This document shows positions 9,125 to 18,112 of a stretch of DNA of 64,000 nt, in pieces. Made by a program: the position numbers and the translations under genes. This stretch comes from Desulfatibacillum aliphaticivorans DSM 15576. GTDB taxonomy: Bacteria; Desulfobacterota; Desulfobacteria; Desulfobacterales; Desulfatibacillaceae. Location of the stretch: contig NZ_AUCT01000019.1 of assembly GCF_000429905.1 (NCBI RefSeq), forward strand, positions 102,193-166,192, read 5' to 3'. Each line of letters opens with the position of its first letter. Positions within the stretch are counted from its first letter, which is position 1. The notes under the pieces are model-generated. The model saw only the letters and a program-made list of their open reading frames with translations, did not search any database and was not told the DNA's origin.

Positions 9125-9628
9125 ATGACCGCGCAACGCAACGGAATTGTGGGCGAAAGTAAAATCACCAACCATATCATCGACTGCCTGTCGTTTATCC
9201 CTCTGTTTGACGGGCTCTCCCCGGCGGATCTCAGGATTGTGGCCAAGCACATGCACTTTATCGAGGTGGACGAAGGCGAACTGGTTTTTGAAGAGGGCGA
9301 GCCCGGCGACTATGTGTGTTTTGTCGCCAGCGGATCCCTGGAGGTCATCAAGGAGTCCTCCAAGGGGGAGCGTGCGGCCCTGGCCACCTTGTCCCGGGGG
9401 CGCTCCATCGGCGAAATGGCGCTCATTGACGAGTTTCCCCGGTCCGCCACGGTCATCGCCAAAACCAGGGCGACCCTCATCACGTTAAGCCGCAGCAACT
9501 TCAACCTGATCCTGGCCAATCATCCCCAGGCCGGGGTGCCGGTTTTAAAGGGTCTCTCCAGGCTTTTGTCCATGAATTTGCGAAAGACCTCCGGCCAGTT
9601 GGCGAATTTGATGCTGAGTTATGAATAG
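9125..9628 (+). CDS. Cyclic nucleotide-binding domain protein (stand-alone)
   Basis: 167 aa with one cNMP-binding beta-barrel at ~residues 25-145 and no DNA-binding domain. The phosphate-binding cassette reads GEMALIDEFPRSATV, close to the GExxL-x-RxA consensus, so nucleotide binding is plausible. The C-terminal helix is short. I start at ATG 9125, just after GGAGG; the open frame continues upstream to 9020 but with atypical residues. Such stand-alone modules may act as regulatory subunits; no partner is adjacent. Confidence 0.82.
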   Translation: MTAQRNGIVGESKITNHIIDCLSFIPLFDGLSPADLRIVAKHMHFIEVDEGELVFEEGEPGDYVCFVASGSLEVIKESSKGERAALATLSRGRSIGEMALIDEFPRSATVIAKTRATLITLSRSNFNLILANHPQAGVPVLKGLSRLLSMNLRKTSGQLANLMLSYE

Positions 9629-9669
9629 TTTGTTATTTTAAGATATTGAATCAATCCGTTTGAAATCAA

Positions 9670-9707
9670 AAAAAGGGGCGGCCCCTGTGTAAAGGCCGCC
9701 CCTTTTT
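9670..9707. terminator. Bidirectional terminator
   Basis: A stem of GGGGCGGCC with GGCCGCCCC, flanked by A's on one side and T's on the other, sits between the convergent cNMP-binding and nitroreductase genes. It has the proper T-run on both strands. Confidence 0.9.
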
Positions 9708-9729
9708 AAGTGTCAATCCCGCTTTTCGT

Positions 9730-10773
9730 TTAAAGGGAATCCACCCAGTGGATGCGGGGCTGCTCCCGGGCCACGGGGTTGTCCACCTGGCCTTGGGGAT
9801 AGCCGATGGACAGGGACGAGATGATTTTAAAAGGCTCTTCAATTCCCAGCTTCTTTTTGAGCGCTTTATCGAATCCGATGGCTTTGGACAGGCTGACCCA
9901 GCAGGTTCCCAATCCCAGGGAGTGGGCGGCCAGAACCATGTTCTGACCGGCTATGCCCGTGTCCAGCTCCACGCTGCCGATGCCTCTTTTGTCGGCCAGC
10001 AAGAGGATGACGGCCGGAGCGCCGAAGTATATGTCGTAATTGGGGTCCGAAGACGCCGCGTTGATCCCGCCGCGCGCCCGGGGCTCCGTGTCTCCGGTTT
10101 TGATTTTGGTCAACAGCGGAAGCACCGCTTCCTGCCACAGGGCCAGTTTAGCCTCCTTGTCCCCCGGGGTTTTTTTGTTGATCCAGGGTTTGGGCAGGGT
10201 CAGGGCGCTGACCTTGTACAGGGACGCCTTGCATTTTTCGTTGAGCGCGGAAATGACGTCCCGGTTGTCGATGGCAATGAACTTCCAGGGCTGATTGTTC
10301 CCGGCCGAAGGGGCGAAACGGCCCGCTTCGATGACGCGTTCGATCATATCCCTGGGCACTTTTTTCTTCTTGTACAGCCGGACGCTTCTCCGCTGATAGA
10401 TAACCTTCTCGGTCTCCGTCAGTTCCGGCTCCTGGTCCGCGTATGTGGATTGCCCGTTGCGCCCTAAAGGGTTGGGCATGGTCTTGGGGCCTCTGAACAA
10501 ATGGGCGTTCTTCCAAAATCCCTTGTCCACCCGGTAGTCGCCTTTAATGGTGATGGCGTTTTGCGGGCATGAGGCGGCGCAGTTCTGGCAAGTGATGCAC
10601 CGGAAATGGTCGTAGCGCTGGTTGGGTCTTGATTTTTTGCCGTAAAGCTCGAGCAGTTGGATGGGGCAAGCCTTGACGCAGCGCCCGCATCCATTGCATT
10701 TATCCCTGTCCAGAACGAATTCGGCGTATCTGGCTTGAGGCAAACTCATGTGGCGGTATTTTTCCAAAAGCAT
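9730..10773 (-). CDS. Ferredoxin-nitroreductase fusion protein
   Basis: The N-terminal ~80 residues carry two 4Fe-4S motifs (CNGCGRCVKACP, then CITCQNCAASCP). They are joined to a nitroreductase-fold FMN domain that starts near RRSVRLYKKKKVP and contains the flavin-binding FAPSAGNNQPWKF. Such proteins pass electrons from reduced ferredoxin through FMN to an organic acceptor; the natural substrate is unknown. AAGGA precedes the ATG. It is divergent from the MerR-TetR regulator, and a palindromic site lies between them. A separate nitroreductase plus ferredoxin at 62.5-63.7 kb shows the same pairing as two genes. Confidence 0.9.
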   Translation of the reverse strand: MLLEKYRHMSLPQARYAEFVLDRDKCNGCGRCVKACPIQLLELYGKKSRPNQRYDHFRCITCQNCAASCPQNAITIKGDYRVDKGFWKNAHLFRGPKTMPNPLGRNGQSTYADQEPELTETEKVIYQRRSVRLYKKKKVPRDMIERVIEAGRFAPSAGNNQPWKFIAIDNRDVISALNEKCKASLYKVSALTLPKPWINKKTPGDKEAKLALWQEAVLPLLTKIKTGDTEPRARGGINAASSDPNYDIYFGAPAVILLLADKRGIGSVELDTGIAGQNMVLAAHSLGLGTCWVSLSKAIGFDKALKKKLGIEEPFKIISSLSIGYPQGQVDNPVAREQPRIHWVDSL

Positions 10774-10856
10774 GGGGTGTTCCTTTCCGGATTTTGTTAA
10801 GGCCGAGGCGAGTCTTTGGGATTATCCATAAAGGAGCACGACTGTCCAGTCAATCA

Positions 10857-10883
10857 ATATTTTGACCGAACGGTTCAAAATAT
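10857..10883. promoter_or_regulatory. Imperfect palindrome, candidate regulator operator
   Basis: Nine-base outer arms (ATATTTTGA and TCAAAATAT) surround ACCG-AA-CGGT. The core reads TTGAC-N6-GTTCAA, resembling the perfect TTGAC-N6-GTCAA palindrome at 12229. It lies in the 311-base gap between the divergent nitroreductase and MerR-TetR genes. I see nothing else definite in that gap except the strong AGGAGG before the regulator. Confidence 0.5.
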
Positions 10884-11084
10884 GACTCCAAGGAGATCGA
10901 TTTGAAATAAATTCTTTGAATAATAGTCTGTTATTGAAGTATATTTTGTTAATACGCCGTTTGGGAAGGAAATTTGACTTGCCAGTCGCCTTTAAATAGT
11001 CTATGTACAGTTACGCGTTAATCTGTTGTCTTCGGCCTTGATTATTTACGACAAATCATTCCAAAATCGATCCAGGAGGCTCTT

Positions 11085-11987
11085 TTGGCGGATTCTCATG
11101 ACAAAAAATGGTTTCGCATCGCCGAGTTGGAGAGGCAGTCCGGGGTGTCCCGGCGCACCATTCATTTTTACCTGCAGGAAGGCCTGCTTCACGCGCCCAT
11201 GAAAACGGGAAAAACCATGGCCTACTACGACGAAGCGCACCTGGAAAGGTTGAAAATCATTTGCGCCGCAAAAAAGCAGGGCATGCCTCTTTTCGCCATT
11301 CGGGAAAAAATCTCCGCCATGAAAGGCGCACCCGACCTGCCAGCCCGCAACAAGGGCATCGGGGGCGCGGGCGCCAGGAAAACGGCAAAAAAAAAGCCCA
11401 AAAGCGCCCAGGGGAACAAAACCCGGGAGGCTATCCTGGATCTGGCCTGCTCCATTTTCCGCTCGGAAGGGTATAAAGGCGCCAAGGTGAGCGACATCAC
11501 CAAACGTCTGAATGTAGGCAAGGGGACTTTTTATTTTTACTTTTCCGACAAAAAAGAACTTTTCCTGGAATGCGTGCCTCGCATTTTCGCCGAGTTGTTT
11601 TCCGACGGGTGGGATGAAATCGGCCGGGAACGGGATCCCATGGTCAGACTCCAACTCCGCGCCAAGGCGGTCTTGCCGGTTCTTAAGGAGTTCTGCGCCA
11701 TCCTGGCTTTATGCAAGGAAGCGGTGGAGGATCCGGACCCCAAACTCAAGGATCTGGGAAACCGGGTTTTTACATCCATCCGCAAGCCCATAGAGACCGA
11801 TCTCATCAAGGGGATGAAAATGGGCCTTTTCCGGGACGTGGACGCCAAGCTCACCTCCGCCATCATCGTCGGCATTGCGGAAGGCCTGCAATATCTCCAG
11901 TCCTGCGAGGAAGGCTTTGGCATGGCCAGCGCCCAGCAGAGTCTGCTGGACTTTTTCCGTTACGGCGTGGCCGGCGACGCCCGCTGA
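11085..11987 (+). CDS. MerR-TetR fusion transcriptional regulator
   Basis: 300 aa with two DNA-binding modules. Residues ~9-80 are a MerR-type winged helix (IAELERQSGVSRRTIHFYLQ), then a Lys/Ala-rich linker at ~95-110. A full TetR-type repressor follows, with its helix-turn-helix at ~KVSDITKRLNVGKGTFYFYF and a helical ligand domain to the end. The start is TTG at 11085, with AGGAGG 6 bases upstream. It precedes the thiolase-ligase operon, whose promoter carries a perfect palindrome, and is divergent from the ferredoxin-nitroreductase gene; it probably controls both. The ligand is likely an acyl-CoA (inferred from the neighbours). Confidence 0.9.
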   Translation: MADSHDKKWFRIAELERQSGVSRRTIHFYLQEGLLHAPMKTGKTMAYYDEAHLERLKIICAAKKQGMPLFAIREKISAMKGAPDLPARNKGIGGAGARKTAKKKPKSAQGNKTREAILDLACSIFRSEGYKGAKVSDITKRLNVGKGTFYFYFSDKKELFLECVPRIFAELFSDGWDEIGRERDPMVRLQLRAKAVLPVLKEFCAILALCKEAVEDPDPKLKDLGNRVFTSIRKPIETDLIKGMKMGLFRDVDAKLTSAIIVGIAEGLQYLQSCEEGFGMASAQQSLLDFFRYGVAGDAR

Positions 11988-12211
11988 TTTTCTTTGCATT
12001 TTCATGGGGGAAAACGGCCCTGACGCCGGCCGAACACAGGCGTTCGTCTGCAACTGTTCACTAACTATGCGTAGCTTCCCATGACTTATTTTTTGCCTTA
12101 TTTAGGAATTTTAAGACTTCCATCGTCCGAAAATTATTTTATAAATCCTCATTTTTCCACTCTATCTGGGAATTTATTCAGTTTTTATGGCGCACTGCGG
12201 CAAAAAAGCGC

Positions 12212-12244
12212 TTGACTAGACAGTTTGGTTGACTATATAGTCAA
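12212..12244 (+). promoter_or_regulatory. Sigma-70 promoter with overlapping perfect palindromic operator
   Basis: TTGACT (12212-12217), an 18-base spacer and TATAGT (12236-12241) form a good promoter for the thiolase operon. The -10 is buried in the perfect 16-bp palindrome TTGACTATATAGTCAA (12229-12244). A dimer bound there would block polymerase, as for TetR-type repressors. The rest of the gap 11988-12362 is AT-rich and has no other recognisable element apart from AAGGAG before the gene. Confidence 0.75.
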
Positions 12245-12362
12245 CTATCATGCAAATCGGATTTCGGGAGGAGGTCCTGGAAGATCCATTGTCAGCCGCC
12301 TGATTGAATTCCTTTTAAACAGGTCAAAATTCATTACAATTGAAATTTAAGGAGTATGAAAC

Positions 12363-13586
12363 ATGCGGGATGTGGCTATTGTCGGCGTTGGCATGACACG
12401 ATTCGGAAAGTATCCTGACAAGGGCATTAAAGAGCTGGTGGCGGAGTGCGTGGACGCGGCCCTGGCGGACGCCGAGCTTGAAAAGGATCAAATAGAAGCC
12501 GCCTACATGGGCAGCGCCGCCACCGGGCTTATGACCGGGCAGGAAATGATCCGCGCCCAGGTCACTTTATCGGCCATGGGAATCGAGGCCATCCCCATGT
12601 ATAACGTGGAAAACGCCTGCGCAAGCAGCTCCACCGCCTTCCATACCGCTTGGACGGCCGTGGGCGCCGGGCTTTACGACGTGGCTTTGGTGGTGGGCTT
12701 TGAAAAGCTGTTCGACTACGATAAGAAAAAATCCTTCACGGCCCTGGGCGCGGCCGTGGACGTGGAGATGGTCAAGCAGTTTTTGGAGGAATACGAGAAG
12801 CAGAACAAGACCAAGGAAAAGATTCTTTCCAAGGGGGCCGGGGAGAAAAAGTCCATATTCATGGACATGTACGCCTACTACACCAAGGGCTACATGCAAC
12901 GCTTCGGCCTGACCCAGGAGCACTTTGCAAAAATCGCCGTCAAGAGCCATAAAAACGGCGCAAACAATCCCTACGCCCAATACCAGGAGGAAGTCACCCT
13001 GGAGCAGGTGCTCCAATCAGGGGATGTTTCCTATCCGCTCACCCGGATGATGTGCTCTCCCATCGGGGACGGATCGGCTGCGGCCATTATCTGCTCCAAA
13101 GAGGTCGCCTCCCGGTTTAAGAATCAGCCCGTATGGGTGGCCGGATCCGTCATCGGCAGCGGCAAACTGACGGCCGCCCAAGAGGACACCCTCACCAAAC
13201 GTCTGGGCCCCAGGGCCTTTGACATGGCTGGAGTCACACCCAAAGACCTGGATTTCATCGAGGTGCACGACGCCACTTCTCCGTCCGAGATCATCACCAT
13301 GATCGAATTGGGCATCTGCCCCGGCGAGGAGGCAGGCGCATGGATAGACAGCGGCGTCATGGAAGTGGACGGCGATATGCCCGTGAATACGTCCGGCGGC
13401 CTGGCCTCCAAAGGACATCCCATCGGCGCCACCGGTCTGGGGCAGATTCACGAAGTAGTCAAACAACTCAGGGGCGAGGCCGGCAAGAGGCAGGTCAAGA
13501 ACCCCAAGATCGGCATGACGCACAATGGCGGCGGCATTCTTGGCGTGGACGCGGCGGCCATGGCTCTGCACATTTTCAGGAATTGA
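12363..13586 (+). CDS. SCP2/SCP-x-type thiolase
   Basis: A 407-residue thiolase-fold protein that should cleave a 3-oxoacyl-CoA with CoA. The nucleophilic cysteine is Cys86 in NVENACASSS, and SKGHPIGATG is near the C-terminus. It has the HDA motif and a glycine-rich end (NGGG) instead of the second cysteine seen in AtoB-type enzymes, as in SCP2 thiolases. AAGGAG precedes the ATG. It is first in a rightward operon with a PaaK-like ligase, an epimerase-like SDR and a ferredoxin-like protein. It is a paralogue of the thiolase at 60.1-61.5 kb. Confidence 0.9.
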   Translation: MRDVAIVGVGMTRFGKYPDKGIKELVAECVDAALADAELEKDQIEAAYMGSAATGLMTGQEMIRAQVTLSAMGIEAIPMYNVENACASSSTAFHTAWTAVGAGLYDVALVVGFEKLFDYDKKKSFTALGAAVDVEMVKQFLEEYEKQNKTKEKILSKGAGEKKSIFMDMYAYYTKGYMQRFGLTQEHFAKIAVKSHKNGANNPYAQYQEEVTLEQVLQSGDVSYPLTRMMCSPIGDGSAAAIICSKEVASRFKNQPVWVAGSVIGSGKLTAAQEDTLTKRLGPRAFDMAGVTPKDLDFIEVHDATSPSEIITMIELGICPGEEAGAWIDSGVMEVDGDMPVNTSGGLASKGHPIGATGLGQIHEVVKQLRGEAGKRQVKNPKIGMTHNGGGILGVDAAAMALHIFRN

Positions 13587-13636
13587 AGATTGTAGATATT
13601 TTTCATTAAAAATGTTCGGTTTAGCAGGGGGGTAAC

Positions 13637-14998
13637 ATGGAGAATCAGGACCGGCAGTATTGGAACATGGATATTGAGAACAAGCTCAATACTCCTGAAA
13701 TCAAGGAATTGCAGCTTGCCAAGCTCAAGGACGCCCTGAAATGGCAATACGAAAACACGCCCTTTAACCGCGCCCGCTTTGACAAGGCCGGTGTAAAGCC
13801 CGAAGACATCAACAGCTTTGAAGATTTCGCCAAAGCCATCCCGCCCGCCGGCCAGCCGGAAGTCCGCGGGATCATCGAGGAAGTGGGCCTGGACATGAAC
13901 AAGCTCATGACCCACTTGTTCGGGCAGAAAAGGATGGATGACCTGTATCTGCTGACCACCACCTCCGGCACCACAGGCATTCCCACGCCCTATCCCAATT
14001 TCAAGCCGGGCATCGTGGACGGCAGGGAAATCATGTGCCGCGCCGCCTGGCGCATGGGCGTCAGGCCCGGAGACCGCATCGGCCTGTGCTTCGGCCTGTC
14101 CATGCATGCGGCCGGAACGCCCCAGATTCTATGGTATTACGATTTTCCGGGCGTGACCATGGTTCCCATCGGAGCTGAGGCCGGAACGGAAAAGATCCTG
14201 CAGTTCATTCAGCTCTTCGGCGTTAATGTGTTCACCGGCACTCCGTCTTTGGCTTTGCATCTGATTGAAAGATGCCCGGAAGTGCTGAATATTCCCATTA
14301 AGAATCTGGGCATCAAAACACTGATTCTGGGCGCCGAGCCAGGAGCGGGCATTCCCGAAGTGCGCCATCGCCTGGAAGAGGAATACGGCGCCCAGGTCTT
14401 TGACGCGGGCGCCGGATACGGCTGCTCCTGCGAGCATCCGGTTTATCAGGGCATGCACTGGCTGGCCGACGACATGGCTTATTACGAATTGGTGGATCCG
14501 GAAACCGGAGACGCCATTCCCATGGAGCACGGCGCCCAGGGCATTATGGTCGGCACCTCGCTCAACCCCCAGGGAGCGGTGTGGTTTGACATGCGCTTCA
14601 CCCTGGGAGACATCCACCAGGTGTTCACCGAGCCCTGCCCCTGCGGCAAGTCCGGTTTCCGTTACAAGGTTGTGGGCCGTTCCGACGACATGCTGAAAGT
14701 CAAAGGCGTGCCCGTCTATCCGGCCGCCATCGAAGGGGTGATTCACTCCTTCCCCAAAGAACTGACCGGCTCCTTCCGCATTGTGCTGGACGAACCGCCT
14801 CCCAGGGTGGTGCCGCCCCTCAAGCTGCGGGTGGAGCACTCCGCGGACGTCCGGAAGGACGATTTGCCGGAACTGGAAAAACGCGTGAACGAGAAAATGC
14901 ACAGTCTGCTTAAAATCCGTCCCGCCATTGAATGGCTGGAACCCAACACCCTGGAACGCGCATCCAAGAAAACGCAACTGTTGGAAAAGAATTATTAG
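13637..14998 (+). CDS. Phenylacetate-CoA ligase-like AMP-forming enzyme
   Basis: 453 aa, the size of PaaK. The N-terminus (YENTPFNRARFDKAGV) and the AMP-binding loop TTTSGTTGIPTPY are typical of the PaaK branch, which activates aryl or arylacetic acids. The C-terminal region carries GRSDDMLKVKGV and a partial metal-like CPCG. It lies 50 bases after the thiolase with its own strong GGGGGG ribosome site. PaaK relatives also include coenzyme F390 synthetases and quinol-type adenylating enzymes, so the aromatic substrate is an inference. Confidence 0.85.
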   Translation: MENQDRQYWNMDIENKLNTPEIKELQLAKLKDALKWQYENTPFNRARFDKAGVKPEDINSFEDFAKAIPPAGQPEVRGIIEEVGLDMNKLMTHLFGQKRMDDLYLLTTTSGTTGIPTPYPNFKPGIVDGREIMCRAAWRMGVRPGDRIGLCFGLSMHAAGTPQILWYYDFPGVTMVPIGAEAGTEKILQFIQLFGVNVFTGTPSLALHLIERCPEVLNIPIKNLGIKTLILGAEPGAGIPEVRHRLEEEYGAQVFDAGAGYGCSCEHPVYQGMHWLADDMAYYELVDPETGDAIPMEHGAQGIMVGTSLNPQGAVWFDMRFTLGDIHQVFTEPCPCGKSGFRYKVVGRSDDMLKVKGVPVYPAAIEGVIHSFPKELTGSFRIVLDEPPPRVVPPLKLRVEHSADVRKDDLPELEKRVNEKMHSLLKIRPAIEWLEPNTLERASKKTQLLEKNY

Positions 14999-15018
14999 AA
15001 TACCGGTGAGTTAAATAA

Positions 15019-15043
15019 GCATGGCCTCCTAAAGGGGCCATGC
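15019..15043 (+). terminator. Intergenic hairpin
   Basis: Perfect 8-base arms, GCATGGCC and GGCCATGC, around a 9-base loop lie between the ligase and the SDR gene. There is no T-run, so it may stabilise or attenuate the transcript rather than end it. Confidence 0.4.
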
Positions 15044-15098
15044 CTTGCGCCCTTAAATATAACAAGCGTTAGAAATAAAAGGGCGCCAAGGAGGGAAC

Positions 15099-16058
15099 AT
15101 GGGCAAAACAGTCGCAATTACGGGAGTCAACAGCTATTTTGCACAAACCGTAATCCCGAAACTGGCCGCCGATGAAACCGTGGACAGGATTATAGGCATT
15201 GACGTGACCCCGCAACGAAAAGGCCACCCCAAGCTGGAGCACGTCCAGGCGGACATTCGCAGCCCCAATCTGGACAAGGTCTTGAAAGGGGTGCACACGG
15301 TTTACCACATGGCCTTTATTGTGGGTGAGCTGCGGAACAAAGAGGAAGCGTGGGACATCAACATCAACGGCTCTAAAAACGTGTTTTCGGCCTGCGTGAA
15401 AAACGGCGTTAAAAAGGTCATTTACACGTCCAGCGCCACCGCTTATGGAGCGCATCCGGACAATCACTTAAGCCTGACCGAAGATAAGCCGCTCCGGGGC
15501 AACAAGGACAGCTACTACTCCTACGGCAAGGTCCAGGTGGAGAACTTTGTGACCGAGTACTTCCAGGATCATCCCGAGGTCAAGCTGGTCGTTTTAAGGG
15601 TTGGCCTGGGCGTGGGGCCGAATATCAACAATATGTTTTCGGATTTCTGGTCCCGGAAGGTTTACGGGTTCATGCTGGGAAGGCATCCCCATTTGCAGCT
15701 GATCCACGAACAGGATCTGGGAGACGCCTTGTACCTCGCCTACAAAAAGAATCTCCAGGGCGTATACAACGTAGCGGCCAGCGACGGCATACCGGCCCGT
15801 TGGGCCTTCAAACAGGCGGGCGTCCGTTTGTTCGACCTGCCTACTCCGGTGATGAAAGTTTTGGCCAACGTGGCTTTTACTTTGCACTTGGAAACGGTGA
15901 GCCAGGGCTGGGTCAGCCTTTCGGAGTATTCCATCCATATGAACACGGACAAATTCCGCAAGGCTACGGGATGGGAGCCAAAGTACAGCTCCGAGGCTGC
16001 GTTCCTTGATTATCTGAATAATCGAAACAAATCCGGCAAGGGAGCGCGGGCTTCATAG
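15099..16058 (+). CDS. NAD-dependent epimerase/dehydratase-like extended SDR
   Basis: 319 aa. The Rossmann fold starts with VAITGVNSYFA (a variant of GxxGxxG), then a YTSSATAYG strand and a YYSYGKVQVE segment holding the YxxxK catalytic pair. This is the extended-SDR layout of sugar epimerases and 3-beta-hydroxysteroid dehydrogenase relatives. In this operon (thiolase, aryl-type ligase, ferredoxin) it more likely oxidises or reduces a hydroxyacyl or cyclic intermediate than a sugar nucleotide. GGAGGGA precedes the ATG. The substrate is unknown. Confidence 0.8.
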   Translation: MGKTVAITGVNSYFAQTVIPKLAADETVDRIIGIDVTPQRKGHPKLEHVQADIRSPNLDKVLKGVHTVYHMAFIVGELRNKEEAWDININGSKNVFSACVKNGVKKVIYTSSATAYGAHPDNHLSLTEDKPLRGNKDSYYSYGKVQVENFVTEYFQDHPEVKLVVLRVGLGVGPNINNMFSDFWSRKVYGFMLGRHPHLQLIHEQDLGDALYLAYKKNLQGVYNVAASDGIPARWAFKQAGVRLFDLPTPVMKVLANVAFTLHLETVSQGWVSLSEYSIHMNTDKFRKATGWEPKYSSEAAFLDYLNNRNKSGKGARAS

Positions 16059-16148
16059 CTGGCTGCAATAATAACCTTTGGACTAAAGGGCGCATGAAAG
16101 CGCCTCCAACGCATGGATTTGCAAGCGAGGCAAAATACCGGAGGAAAT

Positions 16149-17009
16149 ATGGGCATCCTGAATAATATAAGAACCGGCGTGGTTTCCAGCATAGTAACGC
16201 GCCGCTGGCTTATGAGGCCGGGGATGAAAGGCCTTGAATTTGCTTATTACGTGGGGCGGGTTCCCCTGCTTAAAAAGCTCCATCCCTGGACCAGCGGCAA
16301 AAAGAACAGCTGCACCTACCTGCCCATCAAGGTGGACATCAACCAGGAAATGGGCCAGGCGGTGAATGAAATATATCCGCCCCAGGTGGTGCATGATTTC
16401 ATCGACAAAGCCAGCCACATCGTTCGCATGAACAAGTGCCTGTGCCGGAACGCCCAGGATTGCGAAAACCACACCCACGACATTGGCTGCATGTTCATGG
16501 GGAAGAGCGCGCTTGGCATGCCGCCCCAGATCAGCAAGGAAATCAGCAAGGAAGAAGCTCACGAACACGTTGAAAAGGCTGTGGCCGACGGCCTGGTGCC
16601 CATGGCCGGCAAGGTGCGCGTGGACAATTTCGCCTTTTTAATTCCCGACCGGGATGAACTCCTTTCCGTGTGCTTCTGCTGCCATTGCTGCTGCATGATG
16701 GGCTATTACCGCCATGCAGGAGAGCAGATCAACGAAATGATGGTTCCCTTGGAAGGAGTAAAGATTACGGTCAACCCCGAAGTGTGCCAGGGATGCGGAA
16801 CATGCGTGGAAACATGCATCTTCGACGCCATCAGCATTAAAGACGGCATTGCGGTTCACAGCGACGCCTGCAGGGCCTGCGGCAGGTGTACGCGCTACTG
16901 CCCCAACGGGGCCGTCACCCTGAGCATTGAAAACGCCAATTACAAGGACGCCATGGAAGGTCGCGTGGAATCCTACGTGGATTGGGGCCAGGGAAAGAAA
17001 AAAGGCTGA
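16149..17009 (+). CDS. Cysteine-rich protein with two C-terminal 4Fe-4S ferredoxin motifs
   Basis: 286 aa from ATG 16149 (GGAGG upstream; the longer frame to 16113 lacks support). The C-terminal ~70 residues hold CQGCGTCVETC and CRACGRCTRYCP, a two-cluster ferredoxin. The N-terminal part has its own cysteine sets, CLCRNAQDC and GCMFMG, and a striking run CFCCHCCC, which could hold a further metal centre. It is last in the thiolase-ligase-SDR operon and probably carries electrons for a redox step in that pathway. I do not recognise a named family for the N-terminal half. Confidence 0.82.
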   Translation: MGILNNIRTGVVSSIVTRRWLMRPGMKGLEFAYYVGRVPLLKKLHPWTSGKKNSCTYLPIKVDINQEMGQAVNEIYPPQVVHDFIDKASHIVRMNKCLCRNAQDCENHTHDIGCMFMGKSALGMPPQISKEISKEEAHEHVEKAVADGLVPMAGKVRVDNFAFLIPDRDELLSVCFCCHCCCMMGYYRHAGEQINEMMVPLEGVKITVNPEVCQGCGTCVETCIFDAISIKDGIAVHSDACRACGRCTRYCPNGAVTLSIENANYKDAMEGRVESYVDWGQGKKKG

Positions 17010-17064
17010 AAAGGTTTTCCGGGGAAACCCGGAAAATGGAGGGTGTTAGTAGGGGGAAAGACAG

Positions 17065-17096
17065 GGGGAAAGCCGCCGTGGGGGGAGGCTTTCCCC
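17065..17096. terminator. Terminator hairpin between convergent genes
   Basis: GGGGAAAGCC pairs with GGCTTTCCCC around a 12-base loop, between the ferredoxin-like gene and the convergent hydroxyacyl-CoA dehydrogenase gene. Confidence 0.65.
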
Positions 17097-17106
17097 TTGT
17101 GCATTT

Positions 17107-17955
17107 TTAATAGTCGTAGAAACCTTTTTTGGTTTTTCTGCCAAGCCAGCCGGCTTCCACGTATTTTCTCAGAAGCGGGCAGGGGCGGTACTTGGAGTCT
17201 TTAAACCCTTCGTACAGGGTTTCCATGATGGCCAGGCAGGTGTCCAGGCCAATAAGGTCCGCCAGCGCCAGGGGGCCCATGGGATGGTTCATGCCCAGCT
17301 TCATGACCGTATCGATGTCTTCGCGGGTTCCAACGCCGTGATACAGGCAGTACACCGCTTCGTTGATCATGGGCAGAAGAATGCGGTTGGCGATGAATCC
17401 GGGGTAGTCGGCGGCTTCGGCGGGGGTCTTGCCGAATTTTTCGCTCAAATCCCAGGTCAGCTTAAAGGTTTCGTCCGACGTGGCGATGCCGCGGATGACT
17501 TCCACCAGCTTCATGACCGGCACGGGATTCATGAAATGCATGCCGATGACTTTTTCCGGCCTTTTGGTCTGGGCGGCTATCCGGCCGATGGGAATGGAAG
17601 ACGTGTTGGTGGACAGGATGGCGTCCGGTCCGCAGATTTCGTCCAGATCCCGGAAGATCTTGAACTTAAGGTCTTCGCGCTCCGTGGCGGCTTCCACCAC
17701 AAAGTCGGCCTTGGCCATGTCCTTGAGGTCTTCCGTAATGGTGATCCTGCCCAGGATGGCGTCCTTATCCTCAGCGGAAATTTTGCCCTTTTCCACGTTT
17801 TTGGAAAGGATTTTTTCAATATTTGCAAGGCCTTTTTTAGCGAAATCCAGGGAGATGTCGCTCATGATTACATTCAGGCCGCTGGTTGCGGCTACCTGGG
17901 CGATGCCGTTGCCCATCTGGCCCGATCCTATAACACCGAAAGTTTTGACGTCCAT
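17107..17955 (-). CDS. hbd: 3-hydroxybutyryl-CoA dehydrogenase
   Basis: 282 aa, the usual length for the short-chain monofunctional enzyme that oxidises (S)-3-hydroxyacyl-CoA with NAD(P). GSGQMG (residues 10-15) is the dinucleotide motif. HFMNPVPVM contains the catalytic histidine, and the C-terminal helical domain includes the conserved AxDYPGFIANR region. A near-perfect AGGAGG precedes the ATG. It is monocistronic, divergent from a flavoprotein gene and convergent with the thiolase-ligase operon, whose pathway it could serve together with the thiolases. Confidence 0.95.
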   Translation of the reverse strand: MDVKTFGVIGSGQMGNGIAQVAATSGLNVIMSDISLDFAKKGLANIEKILSKNVEKGKISAEDKDAILGRITITEDLKDMAKADFVVEAATEREDLKFKIFRDLDEICGPDAILSTNTSSIPIGRIAAQTKRPEKVIGMHFMNPVPVMKLVEVIRGIATSDETFKLTWDLSEKFGKTPAEAADYPGFIANRILLPMINEAVYCLYHGVGTREDIDTVMKLGMNHPMGPLALADLIGLDTCLAIMETLYEGFKDSKYRPCPLLRKYVEAGWLGRKTKKGFYDY

Positions 17956-18028
17956 ATTCTCCTCCTGTTAAACTAATTAGGTAAATTGGCTCGTGAAAAA
18001 CATTTGGGAACCTACTACTTTTTTAGGT

Positions 18029-18038
18029 CTTGCGCAAG
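18029..18038. promoter_or_regulatory. Short perfect palindrome in a divergent promoter region
   Basis: CTTGCGCAAG, a perfect 10-base palindrome, lies midway between the divergent dehydrogenase and flavoprotein genes. It could be an operator, but its length makes chance likely. Confidence 0.25.
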
Positions 18039-18112
18039 TCTTTGAGACGGGCGAAATTCCAACAATTCCCAAACTGTCAGCGGGCTGAGGATTCATAAGG
18101 CGGGAGGAAGTT

